This document shows, in pieces, positions 17,029-36,129 of a DNA stretch of 64,000 bases (positions within the stretch are counted from its first letter, which is position 1; each line of letters starts with the position of its first letter). The DNA is from Inonotus obliquus (taxonomy: Eukaryota; Basidiomycota; Agaricomycetes; Hymenochaetales; Hymenochaetaceae): contig JAJHTX010000001.1 of the NCBI GenBank assembly GCA_032164295.1, positions 1,364,001 through 1,428,000 on the forward strand. The letters are read 5' to 3'. The position numbers and the translations under genes are program-made. Under the pieces are notes generated by a model. It ran no database searches. It was given only the letters and a program-made list of their open reading frames with translations, and was not told where the DNA came from.

Positions 17029-20000
17029 ATGAGCAACGCTCTACCCGGTCCCCCTATTCACACCTCAGGCAACGGCGTACAGGTAAAGCGCCAGGATCAA
17101 CCCCTCCCCGACGATCCTTCGCATCCCATCATCAAGCAAGAAAAGGAGGAACGCAAACCTAAGCCGTTAAATCGCGTACCTCGTAAGCACATCTCGTCGA
17201 CTGTGCATGTTCCTCTTGCGTAGCCATTTTTGCTCAATAATATCACTCACTGCCTCTATCAGGTGCTTGCGTGGGTCTCCTCTTGATCGTACTGTATTTT
17301 GACATGGGTTTTTTGATTTGTTTTGCCTTAGAATGCTTGTAGGAAACAGAAGATGCGTTGTGAAGGCGCAGACCAGCCGCCCTGTCGCCGATGTCGGCAC
17401 GCTGGCTTGGAGTGTCTGTTCGAGAAACCCTCCAGAGAGCCAACCTTGACAGGAGAAGCTGGTTTAGAGTATGTCCTCTCTCTTTCCTGATCGCTTGTCC
17501 CGCTAAACTCTGTATTGTTCCTCGTGACAGGCGCATCAAAGCCATCGAAGCTTCTGTTTCCGATCTCCGACAGACGCAGATTGCTATTCACCAGACATTG
17601 GCTGACTTGGTTAACCAACTGCGCACAGGACATATACCCACTCTACCGCAAAACAATTTCCCGCCTCACTTCAGGTCTTCTCCGGGTGCATACGCGGGTG
17701 GGTCGCCTTCTTTATCAGCTTCAAGTACAACTCCTATGGCGGTTGACCCGAGCTACTCTATTCACCATAATATTACGCGTTCAGAAAGCTCAGGGTCTAG
17801 CTCATATCAAACTCCAAACACTCTTCCACCAATGATCAGCCCGACGCAGTCCAGGCAAGCCCATCGTCCTACAGCACCCCTGCCATACCGTAGTCCATCG
17901 TCTGGTCCCGGATCTGCTCAGCGAGCACCGGGTGACTTGCACCCCCCACAGTTGCCCCCTCCCAATGCACCGTACCCCAATACATCGAGTTCTATGTATC
18001 CTCCTGGAGCCCAGGGTACAACTCTCCCACCGATATCAACATTTCAGGATATCAGCGGCCGTCAAGCTCCTCAAACAAACGTATCCTCCTTACGTTACCA
18101 TTCAGGCGATGCTTCAATGACATCGCCCCGTCAACATGCATTGAAACCAGCGACGTCTCTTCATGTTTCCACAGGGCATCGCTCACCAAAGCGCAAAGCT
18201 GCCGGTTCATCCAATGTGACGAGTTCCAACAATAGTGACATTGAGGAGGATGATAATGGAGAGCTGCCATCAAAGGGGCTTGTCGCTCCTTGGGAAGTAC
18301 TACGTGGTCTTGCGGACGTCGCCGCAGAAAGGGCAGCAATGGTAAGCAGTAACTACTGCTCAGAAAGTTTCGAGTCTAAAGCGTTCCTGACAGGAGAACG
18401 GTGAGAATAGCGAACCTGGAAGTCGTCAGAGATCACCCTCTCCAGACTCAAAGCGGGTCAAACCTATGAAGCGCCGTAAGACCGCCCATCGTCCTCGTGT
18501 TTCTTTCACAGATGGTACGCAGGTGACCAGCTAAATATATGCGCATATTCTTATTACCTTGAATTGGATCAGTGGTTACGAAGAAGCTGATCACGGAACA
18601 TGAGGCCCGCGAGCTATTCAAGATGTAAGCAAGGCAACCTAAACCCTCACTACCGTACTGAGTAGTGGACAGCTACTATGCAGGATGCTCCACGTTTTTG
18701 CCAGTTTTTGATTCTCATTATGATACATACGAATCTCTTCACGAGAGATCACCCTTCGCATTTGACGCCGTCTGCATGGTGGCTGCCAAGGTCCGCGACG
18801 GGGGAGGTCCGTACAGTCCATTATGTCCACTTTTCCTGCTGTCTAATGTAAGCGGAAATCAGGTCCTCCCAGCGAGACGTACATGAAATGCCTAGAGGAA
18901 TGCCAAACAATTTCATGTGCTACCCTATTCGCTCCTGTCACAAGACAGGAAGCTGTCCAGGCCATGAGTGTGTCCTGCTCAAAACGCGCATTTCTTGTCT
19001 GGTCACTGACACGGTTATATGATAGTACTCGTTTCCGGTTGGTCAGACAACGGGTGGCTAAGTGGTGGGCATGCCGTGCGCATGGCTGCCGAGTTATGTA
19101 AGATAGCACTGTCCGTTAATGCAGGTATCGAGCTAATTGCTTCTACCGTCTAGCAATGCATCAAGCTTGGCCAAGGCTAAGAAAACGCATAGAAGCTGGA
19201 AAGGCCACTACATCGGCTGAGGATAGAAAGCTCATTGTAGCCTCTCGTATATGGTTCTGTTTGTATCTCTTCGAGCATCAGTATGTAAACATAGCCTCAA
19301 TTTCTTCCTTGTATCTAATATGCCGAATCAGGATGTCCTACGGCACTGGACGACCAGCGATTCTGAAGGACGATGATAGCATTTGGGGCTCACGGTTATT
19401 GCTGAAGCATCCCCTTGCTATTCAAGATGATATGCGATTATGCTCCACCCTCGAGCTCATGGCTATTAGGGAACGAATTCACAACAGGTTATCGCCCGAT
19501 CATCCCGTCAATGAACAGACGTTTGAAGTTCTTCGCGAAGCCGATGCAGAGTTTCGGAACTGGTTCAACACTTGGGATTCTGCCTTCTCACAGAAGTATG
19601 AGGATGCTGGTGCGTTACCTTAAGTTTCCGGTGGCATTTCCTACATTGAGATCAACTTACCTGTGTGAATAGCGTTTTATCGCCAGAGTCTGCAGATCCA
19701 GCAGCTTTTGGCCGAATTATTCCATAATGCATATGCATTGCGGGAAATCGAAGGGCCGGAGGATGTTGAACATAACCATCCTTATCTAAAGCAGCTTGCC
19801 CAAAAATCGTTGGCTGTCGCAAAACAATGTCTCACCGTCACCGTTAGTTCTACTTCGTATAGAGAAGGTCTAAAATATGGTGCGTCCATAGGCCAGTCTT
19901 CAGACGGGCTCAAAATAATCGTTTTCCAGCTGTTCACTACACTCATGCAACCGCGACCTTCACTGCATCATTCCTGCTTCGTCTGGCTAGATTATTGTGA

Positions 20001-20600
20001 GTTCGAAGACTAGCTACAATTATACTTACTGACGCTGAGAACGTATATCCAGCCCGGATCAGTCTGACATTGACCATATACATGAACTTGTTCAGCGATT
20101 GATTGATGTCCTTTCTGAAAGTGAGTAATGAACTGGCTATAACTCCAATAAGAGGGCTTACCCTCTTCTCAGTACCCGCACGTCGTTACGCGAATACGCT
20201 CACCTTGATGTTGAAGAAATCCAAGAAACGCAAGTCCAGTCGCTCTCCAACACTGCCCCGTCAGTCATCAAATGTTTCAACTCCCAACGCTCCGGGAGAG
20301 CGACAGCATTCCCAAGCACTCACGACTCCAGTATCACCTACATTTGACCGTAACTATTCCCAACATGGTTCCATGCATAGTGCCCATATACCCGCCAACG
20401 TCCAGCCTCAGCTGAATGCGGACGCGGCCAACCTTGACCAAATCTGGCGTGGTTTTGAAGGCACTGCAAACGAGCAGCTCCCAGTTTGGCTCTCCGATAA
20501 CTTGGGTGGCAATTCTCTGTCGCAATTGGGACTTGAAGCTTTCATGATGCCTCCCGAATACGACCCACGTACGATATTCGCTCCACCGCAGATATGGTGA
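17029..20600 (+). CDS. Zn2Cys6 transcription factor with fungal_trans domain
   Basis: This nuclear DNA-binding regulator has about 900 residues. The binuclear zinc cluster reads C-x2-C-x6-C-x7-C-x2-C-x6-C and is assembled from three exons: 17029-17182, an 8-base exon 17263-17270, and the exon from 17332. Following the cluster are a short coiled region, a long Ser/Pro/Gln-rich stretch (about 17640-18300), and the middle homology (fungal_trans, PF04082) domain beginning ELFKIYYAGCSTFLPVFD and continuing through SPFAFDAVCMVAAKVRDGGG. A KKSKKRKSSR basic block (about 20210) may help nuclear import. It ends PPQIW at 20600. Its target genes are unknown; the divergent Yor1-like pump is a candidate by position only. 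Confidence 0.92.
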
Positions 20601-20994
20601 TGAATACAAAAGTTGGTTTCCTCTTGACGAGCCATCTACAAGAATTCCGTTCGATAGACAGATGGCTATATATGCATCCTTCATTATCCATTCCTGGAAT
20701 TCCGTCTGCTTGTTCGTTTTCTACATCGTGCTTCTCATATTGCTTCCTTTGTATGATCTTGATGTGAACTGACCGGAAATTTCTTATCCATGGATGTATA
20801 CCAATTGGAATTTGATGTTGTTTTGATTACAATGCTTTGATGCACCTCCGATGTGTGGACTTGGTGACCTGCACTTACAGCTGTGACAAGACCCGAGTGA
20901 GGCACTTCTTCTCACGCCCTGTGGCGTATGTAATACACATGAGCCCTGAGACGCGACAAAAAGGTTGTTAGTTCTGACGACTATCCCAAGAAGC
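20601..20994. other. spacer between transcription factor and CHD gene
   Basis: These 394 bases hold the 3' region of the transcription factor and the promoter of the remodeller. No gene or repeat was seen. Confidence 0.5.
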
Positions 20995-27378
<6,384 letters not shown>

Positions 27379-27665
27379 TTTCTTGAGTATCATTATCATT
27401 GATGATCTGCTATTGGTCTTTTATAATCTCATCATACAATAAATAGTAGTATATTGCTTCTTGAATCCGATATATTTGACAGTCGAAGCAACATCTAGTT
27501 TTTGCGTGTAGATACCCAGAGTACTTCACAACTTTTTATTCGGAGCTACTTTCACATAATTTGGTTTTTGCTTCTGTTTGGTCCTTGGCGGCACGTGAAG
27601 TGCCCGGCTATGTCCGACTGGCTACCGAAACGAGATCGCGTGCGCGTGAAGTCGTTCTGGTGACC

Positions 27666-28966
27666 ATGGCGGGCGCTGCACAAAAGTTCGTTCCACGGTC
27701 GACAGCAACGAAGATTTTTGTAACGTCGCGGAGCACCACAGATTTCCGACATTTGCTTCCTGTTCCAAGACCGAATCGCCGTCTCCCACCCAATCCTCTT
27801 GAAAAGGCGAAGGAGCCCGTTTTGCCTAAGGATCGAATTAAATGGTGGAACATCGTCCCAGGGGACCAGGTTCGCGTAACAGCGGAAAAAGAGGCAAAAA
27901 TCAGAGAAGTCAAGGGTATCAACAAGTACAACAATCGCGTTTTCATTGAGGGTGACAAGAAGGTCCGTGTCAAATTAGATCCCTCATTTCTATCATTCTG
28001 ACGTTGGAGAAAAAAACAGAGAAGTGATCTCGCAGACAACGATATAAGGAGCGTCTACCGAGTACGAAATCCTTACAAAAATGTACATTACTCGGGCTTG
28101 CAGCTGTACTTGGGGAACTACGATTTCCCTCCCCTGCCTGGTTCGACTAACCAGCGCAATCTCCCGTGCGCCCACTCTTACCCAAATTTTGTAAATCCTG
28201 ACTAGTGGTTTTAGTGTTTTTGCTAGGAGAATTGGCACTTCAGAGCCGAGATGGGAGAATGGGCGATGGGTATGGGATCGGTTTGCAACCGCGACGACCC
28301 CACGTCTCCCTACGTGGTCGCCTGGCGTCCAGGAGCATTTGCCAATACCCTGGCCGGAGGTGGAAAAGCCTGCTCTTCCAAAACGTATGTATTCGGTACT
28401 TTGAAGTGAGATAAACTATTTAAATGATACTATTCACAGGTACCAGCTATGATACTGAAGTCGATGTCGTCGCCGAAGTGACATACTCTCCGGCAAAGCT
28501 GCCTCTCCGCTACGTTTCTGCTACGCCGCCGCTGCGTATTGAAAGGGCCGACAATTATGTGCGCATGCTACGGCAGAAATTAAACTACTCGCAGAACTTT
28601 CCGATGGAATTATTCCTTGCGCGGGAATTGTCGAATCCTCACTCTCGGGAGAAGAAGCGTCAGCGTTATCTTGCAAACAAGGCTCGGCAGCAAGAGGTAT
28701 TGAGAGAATACGTAAAAGAGGAACTCAAGAAGCCTATCGAGGGTCGCAGTAAGCGAGAAGCAGTTGCGGAAGCCACGTTCAAATGGCGCGAGCGTCTACG
28801 TGTGGACAGGAAGGCAGAGCTGAAGAGGAGGTGGATTGCAAGGGAATTACAGGCGAGACTGGAGAGGAGAAGAAGTCGTGCACAGGAGAAGCTGGAACGG
28901 GAAAAGAAGAAACTCAGGCAACTGGTTTTGAGGGTAGCTCCAAACCAAGTTATGCCGAAAGTTTGA
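27666..28966 (+). CDS. mitochondrial ribosomal protein uL24m
   Basis: Four exons (27666-27951, 28036-28165, 28215-28384, 28440-28966) join in frame to 370 residues. The KOW-like start is KWWNIVPGDQVRV ... EVKGINKYNNRVFIE. The middle exons give YSGLQLYLGNYDFPPLPGS, RNLPVFARRIGTSEPRW and RWVWDRFATATTPRLP, the pattern of fungal mitochondrial L24 (yeast Mrpl40). The last 110 residues are a long, highly charged helix rich in Arg, Lys and Glu, probably on the ribosome surface. The N-terminus is basic and could serve as a mitochondrial targeting sequence. The gene follows the remodeller head-to-tail with 287 bases between. Confidence 0.88.
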
Positions 28967-29170
28967 CTTTCGCAAATTGTACAGGGGGGATCAATTTCGA
29001 CGGATTAATGCTACGTATTACCAGTACTAGTACTCTCAGTACTGTCGACAACCTCCATGTGTTTTCTTCCGCGTGCGAAAAATACTCTATGGTGCTTTAA
29101 TTCTTGGTGCTTCTCGAAATAGATCGTCCAACCACGTGCCAAATCACGACTCTCCTTTCTTTCTTACTTC

Positions 29171-30396
29171 ATGAGTTCACCCGAATGTGTACTTCCTAAG
29201 TACCGTTACAAGCGTCGTCGAGACCCGTCATCTTCGTCTACTCATTCTACGAGCACTGCCAGCAAGATGACTGCATCGAATTTCCCTCCAATACCTTTGA
29301 TTACTGGAGATTTGATACTGGAAACATTCTCGCATAAGTCTCTCGACCTTGGCTATGATCCCGACATATCGACGGACAACCAGAGGCTCGTAGAATTGGG
29401 TAGGACGATGCTTGAGTTTGCAGCTACACGCTATCTCTACTCCAAACGGCCAATCGTGATAGCCGCTGAGATTCCCGTACGCAATCGCTTATGTTGAGAA
29501 AGTCTGAAAGGTGCTTGACGCCATTGCTCTCTTTACTTCTCTAGGCTTTACGAAATGATATTCTATCCTCAGAAAAATACGAGACTTGGGCCACTCATTA
29601 TAATCTCCTGCCGAGACTGCGCTATGTACCTTCTGATTCACTCAACATTACGAGCTCAGAGGTGGGCGCTTTGCCAGGCTCTTCCAACTGCGTTGTTAAT
29701 TAATAAGCTTGTTCCATGGGTTCTGGCTAATAAGGAGACCAAGCAACTTTTTCAAGCTTACGTTGGCGCTGTGGTAGCGCAATCGGGACCGCACACAGCT
29801 ACGAACTGGATAACCCGGCTTATTGACCCAGAGGCGCCAATCCTTCCTTCGCCAGATGAACACCAGGAGAATGGGGAGAATGGGGAGCATCGGGCCAGCA
29901 AGAGACTGCGTGCGCAGCCAGCCCCTCCTGAAACGGCACCACCTGCACCACCTGCAGACCCTCCACCCGCAGTGACTCCCGTTCAGACTATGACCCCTAT
30001 TCCTACAATTTATGCCGCAGCACAGATTGCTAATGCAACGCCAAATGTGACTCCCGTGATAGGACCGCAGGCCATTCCGAATCAGACCACTTCAGCTCCA
30101 AAAGGACCAGGCTATCTTCTTGTCTTCAATCAGCGATGCGCACAGCAACACCTTCAAGTCGAATATCAGGCGACGAATCATGCTAGCCCACATGCACCAC
30201 TTTGGATAATCAGATGCCTTGGTACGTGCATTGATCATTTCGGTTAAGATGCGGTATACTAAGTTTACAATACGTAGTGAACGGGATACAAAAGGGCGAA
30301 GGGCAAGGAACAAGCAAACAGGTCGCGAAAGAAGCGGCTGCGAAGCAGGCTTACTATGCAATGGGATGGGCTTCATACTATGGCTTGCCCAGCTAA
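29171..30396 (+). CDS. RNase III-like pseudoenzyme with C-terminal dsRBD
   Basis: Four exons (29171-29476, 29545-29661, 29735-30221, 30278-30396) give 342 residues. Residues 35-165 follow the RNase III fold: ETFSHKSL, then NQRLVELGRTML where active enzymes have NERLEFLGD, then KYETWATHYNL and LFQAYVGAVV where enzymes have FEA. All four expected metal-binding acidic residues look replaced, so cleavage is unlikely. A Pro/Ala-rich linker with KRLR follows. The end, GYLLVFNQRC ... TSKQVAKEAAAKQAYYAMGW, is a double-stranded RNA-binding domain. The N-terminus KYRYKRRR is basic. It could be a diverged mitochondrial mL44-type protein or a nuclear dsRNA-binding factor; the sequence does not decide. 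A second possible start is at 29267. Confidence 0.75.
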
Positions 30397-31442
30397 GATT
30401 GTGAGTATTACTTTCCTAACTTCTAATGAAGCATGTCGTTGAATCAGTCGAGTCAGAATCTACGTGAAAGAATGTAAAATGTAAATGGCACCAAGCAATT
30501 GATTTGTGATGCATTTAGTCGTATAACATATTCGTTAGTAATTGCCATGCCTAAGGCCTCCGTACAACAAAATTAAATGATTACGAGATTAAACTATTCA
30601 CAATCGGAGGGGGAAAGTGTCTTTTGTCCACACACAGAAACTCACATCGATAGGAGCTATCAGCAAATGGAGGGGTCAAGCCTGGCGCTAAATCCGCGCC
30701 TATTGTTCGGCCTCTGGCAGACCCCAGTGAGTAGATTAGCCTGGCACTTTCACAAGCAGACCAGCGTGTCCTGATCTCATTTGACGGTGGAAATCGAAGC
30801 TGTTTGAAGAGAAAGCTTTTTCGGTTGCTAAACAAAGATTTGTCGCCGGGCAAGGCGAAGGAAGACGAGAGGGTCTTCTTCCAGTTGAGTACTCGGATGT
30901 TGTGCTGTATCTCTGGGAGCACGGAAGGTAACACTGAGAAGCACCACATGGTGACCAGTAAAACGTGCGGACCGGGGCAAAGGGTGTAATAATTGATCAT
31001 CCATATACTCCCTTAGTCTCTTGGGCACTGGCGGCTAACAACCCGAGGCCTGGCTTTCTTTCTTTGATGACGCAAATTGAGTCAAACCCGGAATAGCGGA
31101 TGTAGCTCAGCCCCAGTAGGTAGTTGCAATGTAAAGCAAGAACCTATGAGTTTGTTGTGAGAGTATATGTCGAGCACGGAAAACAAACGATGAAATGTCG
31201 GAGGCTACGAAGACTATGTTCTCGATGAGAATTTGTTGCGGTGCGGAATACACGGCATGATAAGTCGGAAGGGAAGCTAATGGCCAGTGTGAGTCCGTCT
31301 TACTAATCCATCGGGGACCGTACTCACGTGCACAGCCGAAATATGGGCCCAAGGATGAATACCAGGCCTGGTTTCGTTTCTCATATCATATGCTGCACTC
31401 TTCCTCCAAGCATCCTCCTTCTGACGCCCTGCAGTCAGTACG
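30397..31442. other. 1-kb intergenic region
   Basis: This stretch lies between the RNase III-like gene and the SNF2-RING gene. A minus-strand frame at 30581-31000 has no recognisable domain and no supporting splice structure. No repeats or RNA genes were recognised. Confidence 0.5.
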
Positions 31443-34400
31443 ATGGCCACCCATCCCCAGGCTCATCCTGCCGCAGCTCCTTCAGGTTTCTTCACTCACT
31501 CACTCCCTTGCTCGCGTTCAAATCCAATCGACTTGACTCTCGATGATGAGCCGCAAGAGCGTCCAAGGCAGATGAAGAAACCTCGCATTGACCTTGATGT
31601 CGAAAGCACGCCATCCTCCAACTCATCAACACCATCTCACCAGTCTCCCTCGCCCTATTCTTCGCCGAGGATGTCCTTACCAACGCGACCCGGCGCGTTT
31701 AACGGACCAAGAGACTTGCCTTCCCGTATCGTGCAATCCGAGGGCACATACAGACCGGCCTTTTCAGGCCCGTCCGATTCCTCCGCTTTCTTTCCGAAAA
31801 GGAATACTCAAACTGAAAACATGCGGTCAATGTCTGTGACCGGGCCAATCCTTACCAATGGCTATCCACAGCAGCTGCAGCAAATACAACACCACCACCT
31901 GCGACCGGAGCAGCATCAGCGCCATAGGAACCAGATCATTGATCTAACCTCCTCCCCTTCGCCCCCCCCATCAAGCGCGTCAGTAGCGCCTCATATTCAA
32001 GAGCCGAACAGGCCAGCTCCGCAACCTGGAATGCTTAATGTGCCACCTAAGACGCCAGTGTGCATAGGCCAGCTGACAGTCACTGCTCTCGTTCTATATC
32101 CTATCTCTTACATACAGTCTCAAAGTTCTTTCTCTGAAGGATATCACGAAGCGGACTGGGCGCCTGTTCGGTTGCAGCATGATGCTACGGTAAAGCAGCG
32201 AAATCCGAACGCCGAAGAGACTGTTCACATCAGAGCCCCATCCTCTAGGTCCAAGACTGGGGATGTCCTGCCTGGTGAAATTTTCGGTGTAGTCGAACAG
32301 AGGGTTGCAACAGTACTAGGACCTGTGCTGGGAAAGGGGCTCGTCAGAATTGATGCACTAGTTAGACGGGGTGTTCCGAGCGTATGTTTGAGACTATATG
32401 CCAACTGCAGGTATACTGATTTATAAATGCAGTTGCCCATTTTACCCTTACAACTGCTTATGCATACGCCAAATGGCAACATTCCCACCGTCTCTCGTTA
32501 CCTACAACAATCAGGCTTACTTCTGGATCATCCTTCGGGCACATGGGACATGTCCCGCCTCCAGCAGATGTTGTATCTTAATCCTCACAACCCTCCCCCT
32601 GGAGGTCACGCGAGCAACTTTAATATTGGCTTATCCAGACCGGGGCACACGGGAATAAATAGGTGGAGCAGCCCGGTCGTCTCAGGCAAGAGTGTGGAAG
32701 TGCAAAGGAGTCAGGTGGATGAGGTGTTCAAGAACATCAGGAGTGGTGACGAGTTAGAAGAGACCGATCCCGGTGAGAATGAGTATCATAAGATGTATTT
32801 TTCGTGTATAATCTTACCCCTATACAGGCCCGGACATTACGACGACTTTATATCCTCATCAGAAGAAAGCGTTGACCTTTTTACTGGAACGCGAAAAGGA
32901 AATTTCAGGACCAGGAGGAAGAAGCTCCTCTCTATGGCAACCTCGGACCGACTCTCACCAGTCCTCAAAGTCATGGATCAATCTAGTCACTCGCAAGGAG
33001 GTTTCCACGGAGCCTACAGACTGCAAGGGCTCGTTGCTTGCTGATGACGTACGTTCACCGTCCTTGTATTATCTCAGAATACTCATTATTCATAGATGGG
33101 ACTCGGAAAAACGATAACCTGCCTCGCCCTGATTTCAGCAACTTTACCCGCTGCACGCAATTTTGCTCAACAGCCGTTACCACCACTGCCTAAACCACCT
33201 CTTGAGCAACGAAATTCAGATTCTGACATTTCCGCCTCTCATTTCGCGGGAAGTGTATGGGGAATGCCCGAAGTGACTGTCCCGGGTGGCGAATCTGGCT
33301 CGAAGAAAGCGGCCCAGAAAGAACAAGAGAAATTTGAGGCGGCTTACGCTAGAGCGAGGAGGATCAAGGCGAGGAGTAGGGCGACTTTAATAGTGTGCCC
33401 CTTATCCACCGTAGTCAACTGGGAAGATCAGTTCAAAGAGCATTGGGCCGGTGAGGTTCAGGTGGTTGGGGGCGCAGGGACAAGCTGCTCCGCAATTAAC
33501 TCCGCTTGCCAGACCCCAGCTGAGTCCGCTTCGCAGGTCTGCGTATTTGATTCTCAGAACGACGAGGAGCCCAGGAAGCCGGACTGGAAGAGGGATGCAC
33601 CTTTGAGTTTCTCATCAGATACTGGTAGACGCAAGGAAGGGAATGCGCTGAGGGTTTACATCTATCATGGAAACGCGCGGCGTCCTGATCCAAATTTTCT
33701 TGCTGACTTTGATGCCGTGATCACAACCTACGCCACTCTGGCGTCGGAATTCTCGAAGCAAACAAGGAGCATCGCTGTGATGGATGGAGATGATGAAGAG
33801 GCAGAAAATACTGATCCAAATGATACTCTACCCGCGGAGTTCGACGGCGGCGGTAATCAAATAATACAGATTCCGAAGGCCAGAGGGAAGAAGTGCTTAA
33901 AGAGAAAGAAACAAGCGGCTTTATTCTCCGGCGCAGTTGAAGCAACGAGTGCTCTGCAGAGCGTTTACTGGTTTAGAGTCGTCCTTGATGAAGCACAGTG
34001 AGCCTCTTCGTCGCTTCCTTTAGGTCTTCACATGTCTTACAAGATCGCAATTAGCTCAATAAAGGAGACTTCGACTGTTGCGAGTCGCGCGTCGTGCGAT
34101 CTTGAAGCGGATCGCAGGTTGTGTTTAACAGGAACGCCGGTTCAGAACAAACTAGACGACGTCTACGCATTAATCAAGTTTATCCGGCTGAATCCCTTCG
34201 AAGACAAGAATGTTTGGCAGGAATACATCGGGGCTCCTGTTAAATTTGGACAGCAGATTGGTGTAGCGCGTCTCCAGACGGTGATGAAATCGATTACTCT
34301 TCGCCGAACGAAGGAGTCGAAGACGGAGAATGGGCAGGCTATTCTTACGCTCCCGCCTCGCCGGGACGAACTACGTCTCCTCAAGTTTGACGAGGAAGAG

Positions 34401-35888
34401 CAGCGGATTTACGACAACTTCTTCAAAGAATCGATCGACGAGTTTAAGCAACTCTCCAACAAGAACGAGGTCCTCAAGAATTATGTCGGCATCCTTCAGA
34501 AGATTCTCCGCCTGCGTCAAATATGTGATCACTTCGAGCTCGTTGAAGGAAAAGACCTGCCCGACACCGAGCAGAGTTTTGAAGAAATAGTTAATGCTAT
34601 CGCGAAGGAGGGCATCAATCTTGGACGTGCTAGCGCCGTATTCAGTATTATCCGCGATTCTGGAAATGCTCAATGTGTTGAGTGCGGCTGCGAACTTGGT
34701 ACTCCCGCTGATGTAGGTCAGGCTGGCGTGGACGATGAAACTCCCGGTGCCAGCAAGCGAGGTCGAAAGTCGAAGAATTCGTCTCGTGTACCAACTCGTC
34801 AAAGTAGTCCTGTTGTTCATCGTCCAATCTTGACTCGTTGCCAACATCTTTTCTGTCTTAGCTGCTTCCAGAGCAGCATTTTTTCTGGCTGGCCGGAAGT
34901 ACCGGCCGGGTGTCCTCGCTCGTGTTCAGTGTGCCAGGCTGTGCTTAACCCATCCGATGCTGTAGAAGTTAGTCCCGATTGTACACTCGGAGATTCAACG
35001 ACGAAACGGCCAGGGAAGAAGGAGAAACGACAGAAAGGGGTGAATCTTGCAAACTTCCGCCCTTCGACGAAGGTCAGGGCTTTGCTTGGAGATTTGATTC
35101 AATTCTCGCGCATGAACCCTTACTCGGCCAACTTCGATCCGGGTTCAGTAGAGATTCAAATGGTTGACGAGAAGGGTAATCTCATCGGTGATAACATCGT
35201 AAAGACAGTCGTTTTGTAAGTCTCGTACCTTCGGTTACAGATTTTTGCTCATCACCTCTACCTTCTAGCTCTCAGTGGACGACCATGTTAGACAAGTAAG
35301 ATTCAATTTTGCCTCCCAAATAGTACTGTGCTAACAGGTGTTCAAGAGTTGAGGACGCCCTTGAGGCCGCTGGTATCCATTATGAGAGACTCGATGGGAC
35401 AATGAAGCGAGACGATCGTACAAAAGCGATGGAGGCCTTGAAGAATGACCCTTCTTGCGAAGTTCTGCTGGTCAGCTTGAAGGCGGGTGGCGTTGGACTA
35501 AACCTTACTGCTGCCCAGCGAGTGTATCTCATGGATCCATATTGGTAGGAGATAAACCGCGTAGTTCGACAGGACCACTAACCAGCTTCAATTTATCAGG
35601 AATCCAGCCGTAGAGAACCAAGCGGTAGATCGAATCGTAAGTTATCTCCTTTTGTAATTGTCATGAGCAGTGCGGTTTCATTGCTTTTTCGTTTAGCACC
35701 GACTTGGGCAGAGGAAGCCAGTAACGACGATCAAGTTGATCATTGAGAACACAATTGAAGCTAGGCTACTTGAAGTGCAGCGAAAGAAGACCGAACTTGC
35801 CAATATGACTCTTGGATCTCATCTTAGCAAGGCGGAAGTCCAGCAGAGGCGCGTGGAGGAGCTCAACCAACTTTTCAGCGGCGGGTAG
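31443..35888 (+). CDS. SNF2-family ATPase with RING finger (Rad5/Rad16/HLTF type)
   Basis: This nuclear protein of about 1,300 residues combines a helicase-like ATPase with an E3-type RING, the design of Rad5, Rad16, HLTF and SHPRH in DNA damage tolerance and repair. The N-terminus is Ser/Pro-rich with two repeats like SUMO-interacting motifs (PIDLTLDD near 31535, QIIDLTSSP near 31945). Motif I DDMGLGKT spans an intron at 33047-33110; motif II DEAH spans the intron after 33997. Other motifs are [14 protein letters not shown] (34127-34168), [24 protein letters not shown], and HRLGQRKPV (35698 on). The RING lies between motifs III and V: CVECGCE ... CQHLFCLSC ... CSVC (34675-34940), with a long basic insertion. 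About 90 residues of low-complexity sequence separate motif I from Ia. Exact orthology is uncertain. Confidence 0.88.
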
Positions 35889-36129
35889 ATGAAGTGACAT
35901 TTTTCACTTTTATTATTGTATTATTATTATACTCCCGTTCTGTTCTGTATCGCTATCGTCAGTTATCTTCATGTTTTGGTTGCTAGTCCGGATGGGGCGT
36001 ACTCTTTCTATTTTTATCATTTCTTGTCCTGTTGGTATTGCCATCCTGGCATTCTTAGGCACCCATGATTATACTCATTTGGTGATAGTATACTTACTTG
36101 ATCATTGTTAGAATTATATAATTGCTGTA

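Noticed and set aside
30581..31000. 139-codon minus-strand open frame
   Set aside because: No recognisable domain, no upstream or downstream exon partner and composition unlike the neighbouring proteins; probably chance in intergenic DNA.
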